Shown: in pieces, positions 35,723-41,397 of the stretch | Layout: each line of letters opens with the position of its first letter | How positions within the stretch are numbered: the stretch's first letter is position 1 | Source of the DNA: JAFAXD01 sp035472475 | GTDB lineage: Bacteria; Pseudomonadota; Alphaproteobacteria; Rhizobiales; Xanthobacteraceae | DNA: 41,397 nucleotides | Reading direction: 5' to 3' | Assembly (NCBI GenBank): GCA_035472475.1 | Contig: DATIPA010000092.1 | Span: 1 to 41,397, forward strand | Made by a program: the position numbers and the translations under genes | The notes under the pieces: model-generated | What the model saw: the letters and a program-made list of their open reading frames with translations, nothing else | Told to the model about the DNA's origin: nothing | Database searches by the model: none

Positions 35723-36562
35723 TCACGCCAGCATGCGTTCTAGCTCCGGCAGAAGATAGCGCCGGAGCTCGGTGTAGTTCTCGACCATCGGGAAGTGGCC
35801 CATGCCGGGCATGATCGTGAAGCGCGCGCCCGGGATGGCCTTGGCGACTGCCTCGGTCATCGTCGGCGTGCAGGAGTAGTCGTATTCTCCAGTCAGCAGG
35901 GTAACGCGACATCGGCGCGTGTCGATGCGGGTTACGTCTGCGCGCGCGTCCCAATCGGCGCTGTAGAAATGCACGTCGCCCTGATAGACGCCGGGGCCTG
36001 ATTGGCTGTAGTACCACCAGTTCTCGCGCCGGTTCGCTTCCGGACTGAACGGCGAGCAGAGCCCGTAGGTGTAGCTCGCGCACAGCTCGCCCCCGTGAAT
36101 CGCCGGGTGGTGGAGAAACTCGTTATAGCGACCGGGGGCGTAAGCGGCGCTCTCCAGGCCGATGACGCCGCGCAACGCGTCCTGATGTTCGGCGGCAAGT
36201 TTGAGCACAATGGCGCCGCCCATCGAGCACCCCAGGACTACGGGCTTCTCGAGCTCAAGTGCCTGCCAGACCGCGCGGATGATGCCGAGATAGGTTTTCG
36301 TGGTCAGCCGATAGCGCGTCAGCCACCAGTTGGCCGGTGGATTCGAACGGCCATGCCAAGGCACATCGAACGCGACGACCCGGAAACGGCGCGTGACGTC
36401 GGAATCATTGAGCAAATGGCGGAATTGTCGGCTGTCGGCTCCAGCGGTGTGAAGGCACAAGAGCGGCACCCCGCGTCCCGCCTCCTCAATGAAGATACGA
36501 TAGTCAACGTCTTCAAAGCGGACCGGCAGGTAGTGGCCGATGATGGGTTCGAATTCAGTCAT
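35723..36562 (-). CDS. alpha/beta-fold hydrolase
   Basis: This is a serine hydrolase of 279 residues with the full triad: S113 in GCSMGG, D228 in TGEYDYS and H256 in GMGHFPM. The oxyanion region is CLHTAGAD. The middle (residues 145-205) is a long aromatic-rich lid. It is convergent with the Liv operon and its start overlaps the upstream SCP2-like gene by 8 bases. It may hydrolyse an ester or a ring-cleavage product brought in by the neighbouring transporter (inference). Confidence 0.92.
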   Translation of the reverse strand: MTEFEPIIGHYLPVRFEDVDYRIFIEEAGRGVPLLCLHTAGADSRQFRHLLNDSDVTRRFRVVAFDVPWHGRSNPPANWWLTRYRLTTKTYLGIIRAVWQALELEKPVVLGCSMGGAIVLKLAAEHQDALRGVIGLESAAYAPGRYNEFLHHPAIHGGELCASYTYGLCSPFSPEANRRENWWYYSQSGPGVYQGDVHFYSADWDARADVTRIDTRRCRVTLLTGEYDYSCTPTMTEAVAKAIPGARFTIMPGMGHFPMVENYTELRRYLLPELERMLA

Positions 36563-36953
36563 CGCCTGCCTCCGTATCCCGCATGAGATTCATCATGCGA
36601 TGGAGCGCACGCGCATTCTGCATCGCGACCAGAGTATCGCCCTCGATCACGAATTCGGGCACCCGCATCAGCATGGCAAAAAAGTCGTGGTAGAGGGGCG
36701 GCGGCTTGCTGCTCAGAAATTTTCGCCAAACTTCGAGCGGAGCGCGAAACCCGAATGCCGCGCGCACGTCAATTCGCGGATTTGCGATCACCTCGTCGAT
36801 GCGGCCCTGGTTGACGCGCAGCACATAGCGTAGATCTCCGAAACCCAGCGCGATCGGCGTGCTGAACCAATTGCCAACAATCTTCATTTCCGGATCGGCG
36901 TTGACGCGATCGCGAAATGCTTCGAGCCACGCAACGTCAGGAAACGTGGACAT
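36555..36953 (-). CDS. small SCP2-like lipid-binding domain protein
   Basis: This is a soluble protein of 132 residues. The pattern of short beta strands and helices (GFGDLRYVLRVNQGRIDEVI, then FGFRAPLEVWRKFLSSKPP and the hydrophobic helices that follow) resembles SCP2 sterol-transfer domains, which hold hydrophobic ligands. The likeness is by shape and a few motifs and is not certain. It overlaps the hydrolase gene by 8 bases, which makes a coupled pair, so it could present a hydrophobic substrate to that enzyme. Confidence 0.75.
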   Translation of the reverse strand: MSTFPDVAWLEAFRDRVNADPEMKIVGNWFSTPIALGFGDLRYVLRVNQGRIDEVIANPRIDVRAAFGFRAPLEVWRKFLSSKPPPLYHDFFAMLMRVPEFVIEGDTLVAMQNARALHRMMNLMRDTEAGDD

Positions 36954-37024
36954 GCTGTTCGCGGCCGCGCCAAGCTGCGCCGGCAGGTTGCGAGATCCTC
37001 ATCGAACGCTCCATCAGCGCATCG

Positions 37025-38005
37025 TCAGGGGACGAGAATGCTTGCACCGCTTGTGCGTCTCCCCTGCAAATCCTCGTGCGCGCGTGCAGCCTCCGTCAAG
37101 CGATAGGTTCCGCAGACTTCGACCTTCACGATGCCTGACAGAATAGCGTCGAACAGCGCTTCCGCGCGCCGCAGCAGTTCGCTTCGGTCCTGGGTGTGGG
37201 TGGCGAACGCCGGACTTGTGAGATAGAGCGAGCCGAGCCGGTTGAGCTCGAATATATCGAAGGGAGCGATTGGGCCCGAGGCAGTTCCGAACGACACCAT
37301 GAGGCCGCCGGGCATCAGGCAACGCAGCGATCGCTCAAAGGTATCACGCCCGACCGAGTCGAACACGGCCGCGACGCCCCTGCCCTGCGTCAACCGCCTG
37401 ACCGCGGCGACGAAGTCGTCTTCGCCATACACGATGGCGGCGTCGCAGCCATGCGCGAGCGCAATCTCGGCCTTCTGCTCCGTCCCGACCATGCCGATGA
37501 CGGTTGCGCCCAAGTGGTTGGCCCATTGACAGAGGATGAGACCGACCCCTCCTGCCGCGGCATGCACCAGAATAGCGTCGCCAGGTTTGACCGCGAAGGT
37601 GGTGAATATCAGGTAGTGCGCCGTCACTCCTTTGGTAAACGCCGCTGCCGCGAGGGAATCCGGCACGGCCGGCGGCACGGGCACCAAGCGATCGGCAGGC
37701 ATCAACCGGACGTCAGCGTAAGCGCCGATCGGCATCGAGGAATAGACGACCCGATCGCCCGGTTTGAACTCGTCGACCTGTGCTCCCACCGCCTCGATCA
37801 CGCCGACACCTTCCATACCGATCGGCGAGGGGTAGCGCGGCAGCGGATAGCGTCCGGTGCGATACTGTATATCGATATAGTTGAGCCCGACGGCGGTCTG
37901 CCTGATCAGGGCCTCGTGCGGCGCCGGCGCAGCGACCTCGTACGATTCGTAGCGCAGCACCGACGGCGGGCCCGGACTGTTCATGACGATCCGATGTGCG
38001 CGCAC
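37025..38005 (-). CDS. NADPH:quinone reductase-like oxidoreductase (zinc-free MDR)
   Basis: This is a quinone oxidoreductase-type enzyme of 326 residues. It lacks the zinc ligands and has the family pattern: NYIDIQYRTGRYPLPRYPSPIGMEGVGVIEAVG in the N-domain and the NADPH motif LVHAAAGGVGLILCQWA near 150. It has the C-terminal segment GLMVSFGTASG, and ends in GRRTSGASILVP. The GTG start at 38005 has GGAGG 6 bases upstream; ATG 37981 is an alternative. It could act on quinones or on alpha,beta-unsaturated carbonyls. It diverges from the small gene at 38146. Confidence 0.93.
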   Translation of the reverse strand: MRAHRIVMNSPGPPSVLRYESYEVAAPAPHEALIRQTAVGLNYIDIQYRTGRYPLPRYPSPIGMEGVGVIEAVGAQVDEFKPGDRVVYSSMPIGAYADVRLMPADRLVPVPPAVPDSLAAAAFTKGVTAHYLIFTTFAVKPGDAILVHAAAGGVGLILCQWANHLGATVIGMVGTEQKAEIALAHGCDAAIVYGEDDFVAAVRRLTQGRGVAAVFDSVGRDTFERSLRCLMPGGLMVSFGTASGPIAPFDIFELNRLGSLYLTSPAFATHTQDRSELLRRAEALFDAILSGIVKVEVCGTYRLTEAARAHEDLQGRRTSGASILVP

Positions 38006-38145
38006 GCGGCCTCCGACTTTGCGTTGTCGCCGATGCTATCGACGCGGTTTGGGCGTTGCAACGCGCCGAACCCTGGCGTTTTCTGGGTTGAAACCATCAA
38101 CCGGGACGAAGAATAGATTCAACGCCAACAAGGAGCATCGCTCAC

Positions 38146-38514
38146 ATGGCCATCACTTCGAAATATATCTTCGCTGCAAGCATGGACGTTGCCCCGGACA
38201 AGGAGGCTCTGTTCAACGAGGTCTACGATATCGAGCACGTGCCCAATCTCCTCAGTGTTCCCGGCGTGCTCGCTGCCGCACGCATCAAAGGGGAGGCGTT
38301 CGCCTTGAGTATCGGCGGCGAACAGAAATGGATCGCGCACGAGAACCCGCGTTACACCGCGATCTATGAGATTGACGACCCGCAGGTCCTGATCAGTCCC
38401 GCGTGGGCCGTGGCGGGTGAGGCCGGCCGCTGGCCAGGCCAAGTGCGTCCTCACACCCGCAATCGGCGCCTCGCCCTGTACAAAGTGTTGTCAGTCGGTT
38501 CGACAAAGCGATGA
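38146..38514 (+). CDS. small protein with likely dimeric alpha/beta-barrel (EthD-like) fold
   Basis: The 122-residue product resembles EthD/DUF-type ferredoxin-like-fold proteins: a first strand KYIFAASMDV, then DKEALFNEVYDIEHVPNLLSVPGVLAAARI, a layout typical for this fold, and a strand YTAIYEID. Such proteins act in aromatic or ether catabolism or as stress proteins. The assignment is by pattern only and no catalytic residue is clear. An AAGGAG lies about 11 bases before the ATG. It is the last gene before the integrated element. Confidence 0.75.
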   Translation: MAITSKYIFAASMDVAPDKEALFNEVYDIEHVPNLLSVPGVLAAARIKGEAFALSIGGEQKWIAHENPRYTAIYEIDDPQVLISPAWAVAGEAGRWPGQVRPHTRNRRLALYKVLSVGSTKR

Positions 38515-38571
38515 ACGATACGGCCGGAATGCCCGCTCCGGCACGACTCGGCAGTTGCGGGTGATCCGCCC

Positions 38572-38729
38572 TCACGTAATCAGCGGTTTCACTGTCTGAC
38601 AGATAATTGACCGGTCGTTGTGCGGTAAGCAGAAAAGTCCCCGTCCAGGTACTTGATACATTCTTGGCGCGTGCCTGTCACTCCTTTGCACCGCGACTGC
38701 TTACCCGGTGCTTACCCGAGATTACGTGA
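38572..38729. promoter_or_regulatory. repeat-rich upstream region of the integrase gene
   Basis: This gap of about 214 bases (38515-38728) holds three short repeats. TCACGTAATC (38572-38581) and GATTACGTGA (38720-38729) are perfect inverted copies, the second running up to the integrase start. CTGTCTGACAG (38592-38602) is a small palindrome. GCTTACCCG occurs twice at 11-base spacing (38699-38707, 38710-38718). Such spacing fits recombinase or excisionase arm sites or an operator. No tRNA gene is visible here, so the attachment site is not identified. Confidence 0.4.
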
Positions 38730-39940
38730 TGAATGCAAAACTGACCGCCGGGATGGTCCTACGGGCCGCTCCCGCGCCCGGAAAAGACCGTCTATACGTC
38801 TGGGATACCGAGTTGCGCGGCTTTGGCCTGATGGTGACCGCCGCCGGCCGCAAGAGTTACGTGGTGCAGTACCGCGCCGGTGGGCGTAGCCGGCGGATGA
38901 CGCTCTCCGGCGTGCTGCGCATCGAGGACGCGCGCAAGGAAGCCCGCGCCATCCTCGGCAGCGTCGCCAAGGGCGGCGACCCGGTTGCAACCAAGCGCGC
39001 CGCCCAGGAAAACACGTTCCGTGAGATCGGCGAGCGCTATCTCGCAAGCCGCGCGGCACGCGGGCTGCGCAGCATCGCCCAGCGACGGTCGATCCTCGAA
39101 CGGCTGATCTATCCCAGGCTCGGGACGCGGCCGATCGAAGCCATCAAGCGCAGCGAGGTCGCCGCCTTGCTCGAGCAGATCGGCGACCAGCGCGGCCCGC
39201 GCATGGCCGGTTATGCGGCCAGCGTCCTGCAGATCGTCTTCCACTGGTTCGAGCGGCAGTCAGACGACTTCCGCAGCCCCGTGATCCGGGGCATGGCGCC
39301 CAGCGGCATCGTGGCGCGTGATCGCATTCTGACCGATGCCGAATTGTGGGCATTCTGGCGGGCGGCGGCTTCTTGGCAGCATCCGTTCGCACGCATGATG
39401 CAATTCGTCTTGCTCACCGCGACGCGGCACGGCGAAGCGGCTGGCTTGATGCGCAGCGAGATTGCCGGCGACGTCTGGACCATTCCGGCCGAGCGATACA
39501 AGACCAAAATCAGCCACGCCGTTCCGTTGTCGCGCGCTGCGCGTCAGGTGATCGCCGGCTGCCCGGTCATCGGCAACGCCGGGTACGCGTTCACACTCAA
39601 TGGCCGCAGTCCGGCTTCCCATCCCCGATCAAAGCGGCATCTCGACAGCCTGATGCGGGCCGAGCTCGCCTCCCTTGACTCGACAGCGCGGTTCGAACGC
39701 TGGACCGTTCACGATCTGCGGAGAACCGCACGCACCCTCATGAGCCGCGCCGGTGTCAGCGGCGACGTTGCCGAGCGTTGCCTTGGCCATGTGATTGGCG
39801 GCGTTCGTGGAATTTACGACCGGCATCACTTTGAAGAAGAAAAGCGCGCCGCATTCGAAGCACTCGCCGCGCAGATCGAGCGGATCGTCAATCCACAACC
39901 AAACGTGGTCGCACTTGACCGAGCGAGGTCGCCAACATGA
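38729..39940 (+). CDS. tyrosine recombinase / phage-type integrase (DUF4102 N-terminus)
   Basis: This is a site-specific recombinase of 403 residues that inserts and excises a mobile element. The N-terminal DUF4102-type arm-binding domain runs over LRGFGLMVTAAGRKSYVVQYRAGGRSRRMTLSG. The core-binding domain follows, then the catalytic domain with R233 (TATRHGE), a lysine in RYKTKISHAVPLS, H328 and R331 (HDLRRTA), H354 (LGHV) and the nucleophile Y363 (YDRHH). All active-site residues are present, so it should be functional. ATG 38729 is preferred, although a GTG at 38708 is in frame. It marks the left end of an element continuing to the window edge. Confidence 0.95.
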   Translation: MNAKLTAGMVLRAAPAPGKDRLYVWDTELRGFGLMVTAAGRKSYVVQYRAGGRSRRMTLSGVLRIEDARKEARAILGSVAKGGDPVATKRAAQENTFREIGERYLASRAARGLRSIAQRRSILERLIYPRLGTRPIEAIKRSEVAALLEQIGDQRGPRMAGYAASVLQIVFHWFERQSDDFRSPVIRGMAPSGIVARDRILTDAELWAFWRAAASWQHPFARMMQFVLLTATRHGEAAGLMRSEIAGDVWTIPAERYKTKISHAVPLSRAARQVIAGCPVIGNAGYAFTLNGRSPASHPRSKRHLDSLMRAELASLDSTARFERWTVHDLRRTARTLMSRAGVSGDVAERCLGHVIGGVRGIYDRHHFEEEKRAAFEALAAQIERIVNPQPNVVALDRARSPT

Positions 39941-39993
39941 CGCGCTTGGATAAAGACACTCCTGCTTTCTAGTACTTGACAGGGTGCAGCGAG

Positions 39994-40617
39994 ATGGCCG
40001 CGCCAAAAAGCGGTATCCCAGCCGATGGGATCGCGTTCGACACAGCATTCACACACGTCTTTGAGTTGGTCTGCCCTAACGCAGCTGAGCTTAATGCCGC
40101 GATGAGCGACGCAAAGTATCCGTATCAATCGGAATTAAAGCAAAAGCATTCGTCAGAGCGCTGGGAGGCAGCTCAGCGGAAGGCGGATCAATGGTTTCGG
40201 GATCAGCTCGCATACGACCAGTCGCCTGACAGATTGATCGCCTATCAGCGCTTCCCGGATGGCGACGAGCAGGTTGATCCTCGACATTGGATGAACCCAC
40301 CCCTTATCATTGGCCTTGCCGACGAAAAACCTCCGATATTTTTTCGGCAAGATGAATTCAACCGATGGCTGGATCGTCATCGTTTTCAGGCATCGCCGCG
40401 GCGCGCGTCGGGCAAGCAAGGAAAGCAACCTCGCATCAAGATCTATTTGCGCGAGAAATTCGCCGACGGTGTTCCGGACCCGGCGCATTGCCCTCGCGAT
40501 GCGCTGAGAGCCGACCTTCTCAAGTGGGATAAAACACTGGATCCGTTGGACCCGAAGACATTGAAGGCCGCCATCGACGAATACAACGCTGAGATTGCGT
40601 CCGATAGGAAACGATAG
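39994..40617 (+). CDS. hypothetical accessory protein of the mobile element
   Basis: I do not recognise this 207-residue protein. It is mostly charged and soluble, with RWEAAQRKADQWFRDQLAYDQSP, a proline-rich middle around MNPPLIIGLADEKPPIFFRQDEFNRWLDRHR and a basic region ASPRRASGKQGKQPRIKIYL. Codon use is less G/C-biased at third positions than in the genes to the left, which suggests recent acquisition. A TTG at 39976 extends the frame; ATG 39994 is the more likely start. A TTGACA (39975-39980) just upstream could be a -35 box. Its last codons lie inside the 10-bp repeat at 40602-40630. Confidence 0.7.
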   Translation: MAAPKSGIPADGIAFDTAFTHVFELVCPNAAELNAAMSDAKYPYQSELKQKHSSERWEAAQRKADQWFRDQLAYDQSPDRLIAYQRFPDGDEQVDPRHWMNPPLIIGLADEKPPIFFRQDEFNRWLDRHRFQASPRRASGKQGKQPRIKIYLREKFADGVPDPAHCPRDALRADLLKWDKTLDPLDPKTLKAAIDEYNAEIASDRKR

Positions 40618-40647
40618 GAAACGATAGGAATTCCCATCGTTTCCTAT
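40602..40647. repeat. three 10-bp direct repeats joined to a 12-bp hairpin
   Basis: CGATAGGAAA occurs at 40602-40611 and 40612-40621, with a third copy missing the last base at 40622-40630. ATAGGAAACGAT (40614-40625) is perfectly complementary to ATCGTTTCCTAT (40636-40647), with a 10-base loop that itself contains GGAATTCC. The 10-bp period and the symmetry are those of an iterated protein-binding site or a terminator hairpin without T-run. The stop codon of the preceding gene is inside the second copy. Confidence 0.85.
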
Positions 40648-40679
40648 AGCCGGCTCGAGAGCAGTCTAGATAGGTGGGG

Positions 40680-40701
40680 ATCACTCAAACAGGAGTGACC
40701 C
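40680..40701 (+). promoter_or_regulatory. small hairpin enclosing a ribosome binding site
   Basis: TCACTC (40681-40686) pairs with GAGTGA (40693-40698); flanking GGG and CCC extend the stem across a single bulged base. The ribosome site AGGAG of the micro-ORF at 40703 is part of the right arm, so folding would hide it. This may be a translational control element. It is too short to exclude chance. Confidence 0.4.
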
Positions 40702-40702
40702 T

Positions 40703-40759
40703 ATGCGTGCCAAAGCAAACGGTTTGCTAGCCTTCGTTCAATGGAGGCTAACAACGTGA
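40703..40759 (+). CDS. 18-codon leader-like micro-ORF coupled to the next gene
   Basis: ATG 40703 opens MRAKANGLLAFVQWRLTT and stops with TGA (40757-40759), which overlaps the GTG start of the next gene in the tetranucleotide GTGA. AGGAG lies about 9 bases before the ATG. Its own message contains GGAGG (40743-40747), the ribosome site of the downstream gene. Translation of the micro-ORF could therefore unfold or feed the downstream start. No homologue is known to me; the evidence is layout only. Confidence 0.4.
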   Translation: MRAKANGLLAFVQWRLTT

Positions 40760-41193
40760 ATACACCCTCCCGCAAACTTACGCGCCGTGAGCTCGCTCCT
40801 TTCCTCGCCGAGCACGGCTATCCCATCTCGATCAATGGGCTCAACCGGATATGCGGACCGGCGGTCGATCGCGGACCACCAGTTGCCGGACGTTGGGGCA
40901 CGCGCGACCTATACGACCCGGCAGAATGCCTCGCGTGGGCAGAGCAGCGTGCCGGCATCAAAAAATCAGGAGTGCCGTCTGGTGCTCAGGCAGATGTGAC
41001 GCGGCTGCTGCAAGAAGCGCTCACTGCCAAAAGCGTGTTTGATATCCGCGAGGTCTGTGGGCGCGTCGTTGATCTGACCGCAACGCTGCCTGCGCAAACC
41101 AGCGAACACGTCCGCGAACAAGTTGTTGACGTGATCCGCGAGCGGATCGGCGACATGGTCCAGAAATTTTTCACCCAACACCACGGACTCTAA
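40756..41193 (+). CDS. excisionase/AlpA-like helix-turn-helix protein
   Basis: This is a small DNA-binding protein of 145 residues typical of integrated elements. The N-terminal part LTRRELAPFLAEHGYPISINGLNRICG is a helix-turn-helix followed by a wing-like GPPVAGRWGTRDLYDPAECLAWAEQR, as in excisionase and MerR-like island proteins. The C-terminal half is helical, probably for dimerisation. GTG 40756 is chosen for GGAGG (40743-40747) 8 bases upstream; ATG 40741 is in frame but overlaps that ribosome site. It may regulate element excision or the small genes beside it, including by binding the nearby repeats. Confidence 0.75.
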   Translation: MNTPSRKLTRRELAPFLAEHGYPISINGLNRICGPAVDRGPPVAGRWGTRDLYDPAECLAWAEQRAGIKKSGVPSGAQADVTRLLQEALTAKSVFDIREVCGRVVDLTATLPAQTSEHVREQVVDVIRERIGDMVQKFFTQHHGL

Positions 41194-41267
41194 GAACGTC
41201 GGCGCGGCCGCGCTCCACGCGCCGCTGTCGCGCTGAACCTTTTGCGCGTGAGAAAGAGCGAAACACC

Positions 41268-41397
41268 ATGGCAACAACGCGAGTTCCCCCATCAACAAAA
41301 GAAATTCTTGCCCGCCAAGCCGTTGAGGCTAAGCAGCGACGTCAGCCTGCAACGCCGCCTTCCCCGCCACCCTCGACGGCTGTCGTGCCCACCAAGG
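41268..41397 (+). CDS. partial gene running off the window, mobile-element protein
   Basis: ATG 41268 opens 43 codons with no stop before the window ends. The visible N-terminus is polar, with a basic helix (STKEILARQAVEAKQRRQ) followed by a proline/serine-rich stretch, a disordered-linker composition. The ribosome site is weak. The reading frame and position, 74 bases after the HTH gene on the same strand, support a real gene, but no function can be given from this fragment. Confidence 0.5.
   Translation, partial: MATTRVPPSTKEILARQAVEAKQRRQPATPPSPPPSTAVVPTK

Noticed and set aside
38649..39979. The octamer GTACTTGA before (38649) and after (39972) the integrase gene as possible attachment repeats
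   Set aside because: Only eight bases match and the flanks differ; it would also enclose only the integrase, so chance or shared -35 boxes are more likely.

Overview
The window is GC-rich DNA (apparently above 60% G+C, with third codon positions strongly G/C) that is densely packed with metabolic genes. It looks like the chromosome of a metabolically versatile alphaproteobacterium of the order Hyphomicrobiales (Rhizobiales), for example a Bradyrhizobium/Pseudolabrys/Rhodoplanes-like soil organism. The reasons are the many branched-chain-type (Liv) and TctC/Bug solute-binding proteins, the many short catabolic operons, and a Bradyrhizobium-style palindromic repeat at about 5.65 kb. The assignment is an inference from gene content and style; no rRNA or tRNA is present to confirm it.

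Layout. 144-1967: tryptophan 2,3-dioxygenase and a convergent D-2-hydroxyacid dehydrogenase. 2274-9112: a likely catabolic/uptake unit of LLM flavin monooxygenase, alpha/beta hydrolase, Liv-type binding protein, two permeases and two ATPases. 9286-12687: a four-gene unit consisting of a small membrane protein, a winged-helix regulator, a divergent paralogue of undecaprenyl diphosphate synthase and a large DUF4153/DUF4173-type membrane protein. Two related 15-bp palindromes mark its promoter and the start codon of the synthase. 12809-14953: a TctC binding protein and a muconate-cycloisomerase-type enolase-superfamily enzyme, with a convergent TetR regulator. 15929-18688 (minus): an overlapping operon of a TRAP-type binding protein that lacks a visible signal peptide, a GNAT acetyltransferase and a Gfo/Idh/MocA oxidoreductase. 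18774-23415: crotonase, FAD monooxygenase, a small secreted repeat protein and an IlvD/Edd dehydratase.

23434-26858 (minus) is the most chemically suggestive block. A phenylacetate-CoA ligase (PaaK type) is followed 25 bp later by a crotonase-fold protein that resembles DpgC, the cofactor-free arylacetyl-CoA dioxygenase of glycopeptide antibiotic pathways. A beta-like glutathione S-transferase lies upstream and an IlvD-type dehydratase downstream. I infer a catabolic ligase plus dioxygenase pair outside antibiotic biosynthesis.

26944-38514 holds a membrane-anchored protein of unknown function, a TctC plus zinc alcohol dehydrogenase pair, a maleate isomerase/Asp-Glu racemase-family enzyme, and a second Liv transport operon in which permease and ATPase are fused into one polypeptide. 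After these come a hydrolase plus SCP2-like pair, a quinone oxidoreductase and a small ferredoxin-like-fold protein. From 38729 to the right end a tyrosine recombinase and small accessory genes mark the edge of an integrated element that runs out of the window. It includes an iterated/hairpin repeat and a coupled micro-ORF with a possible ribosome-site hairpin.
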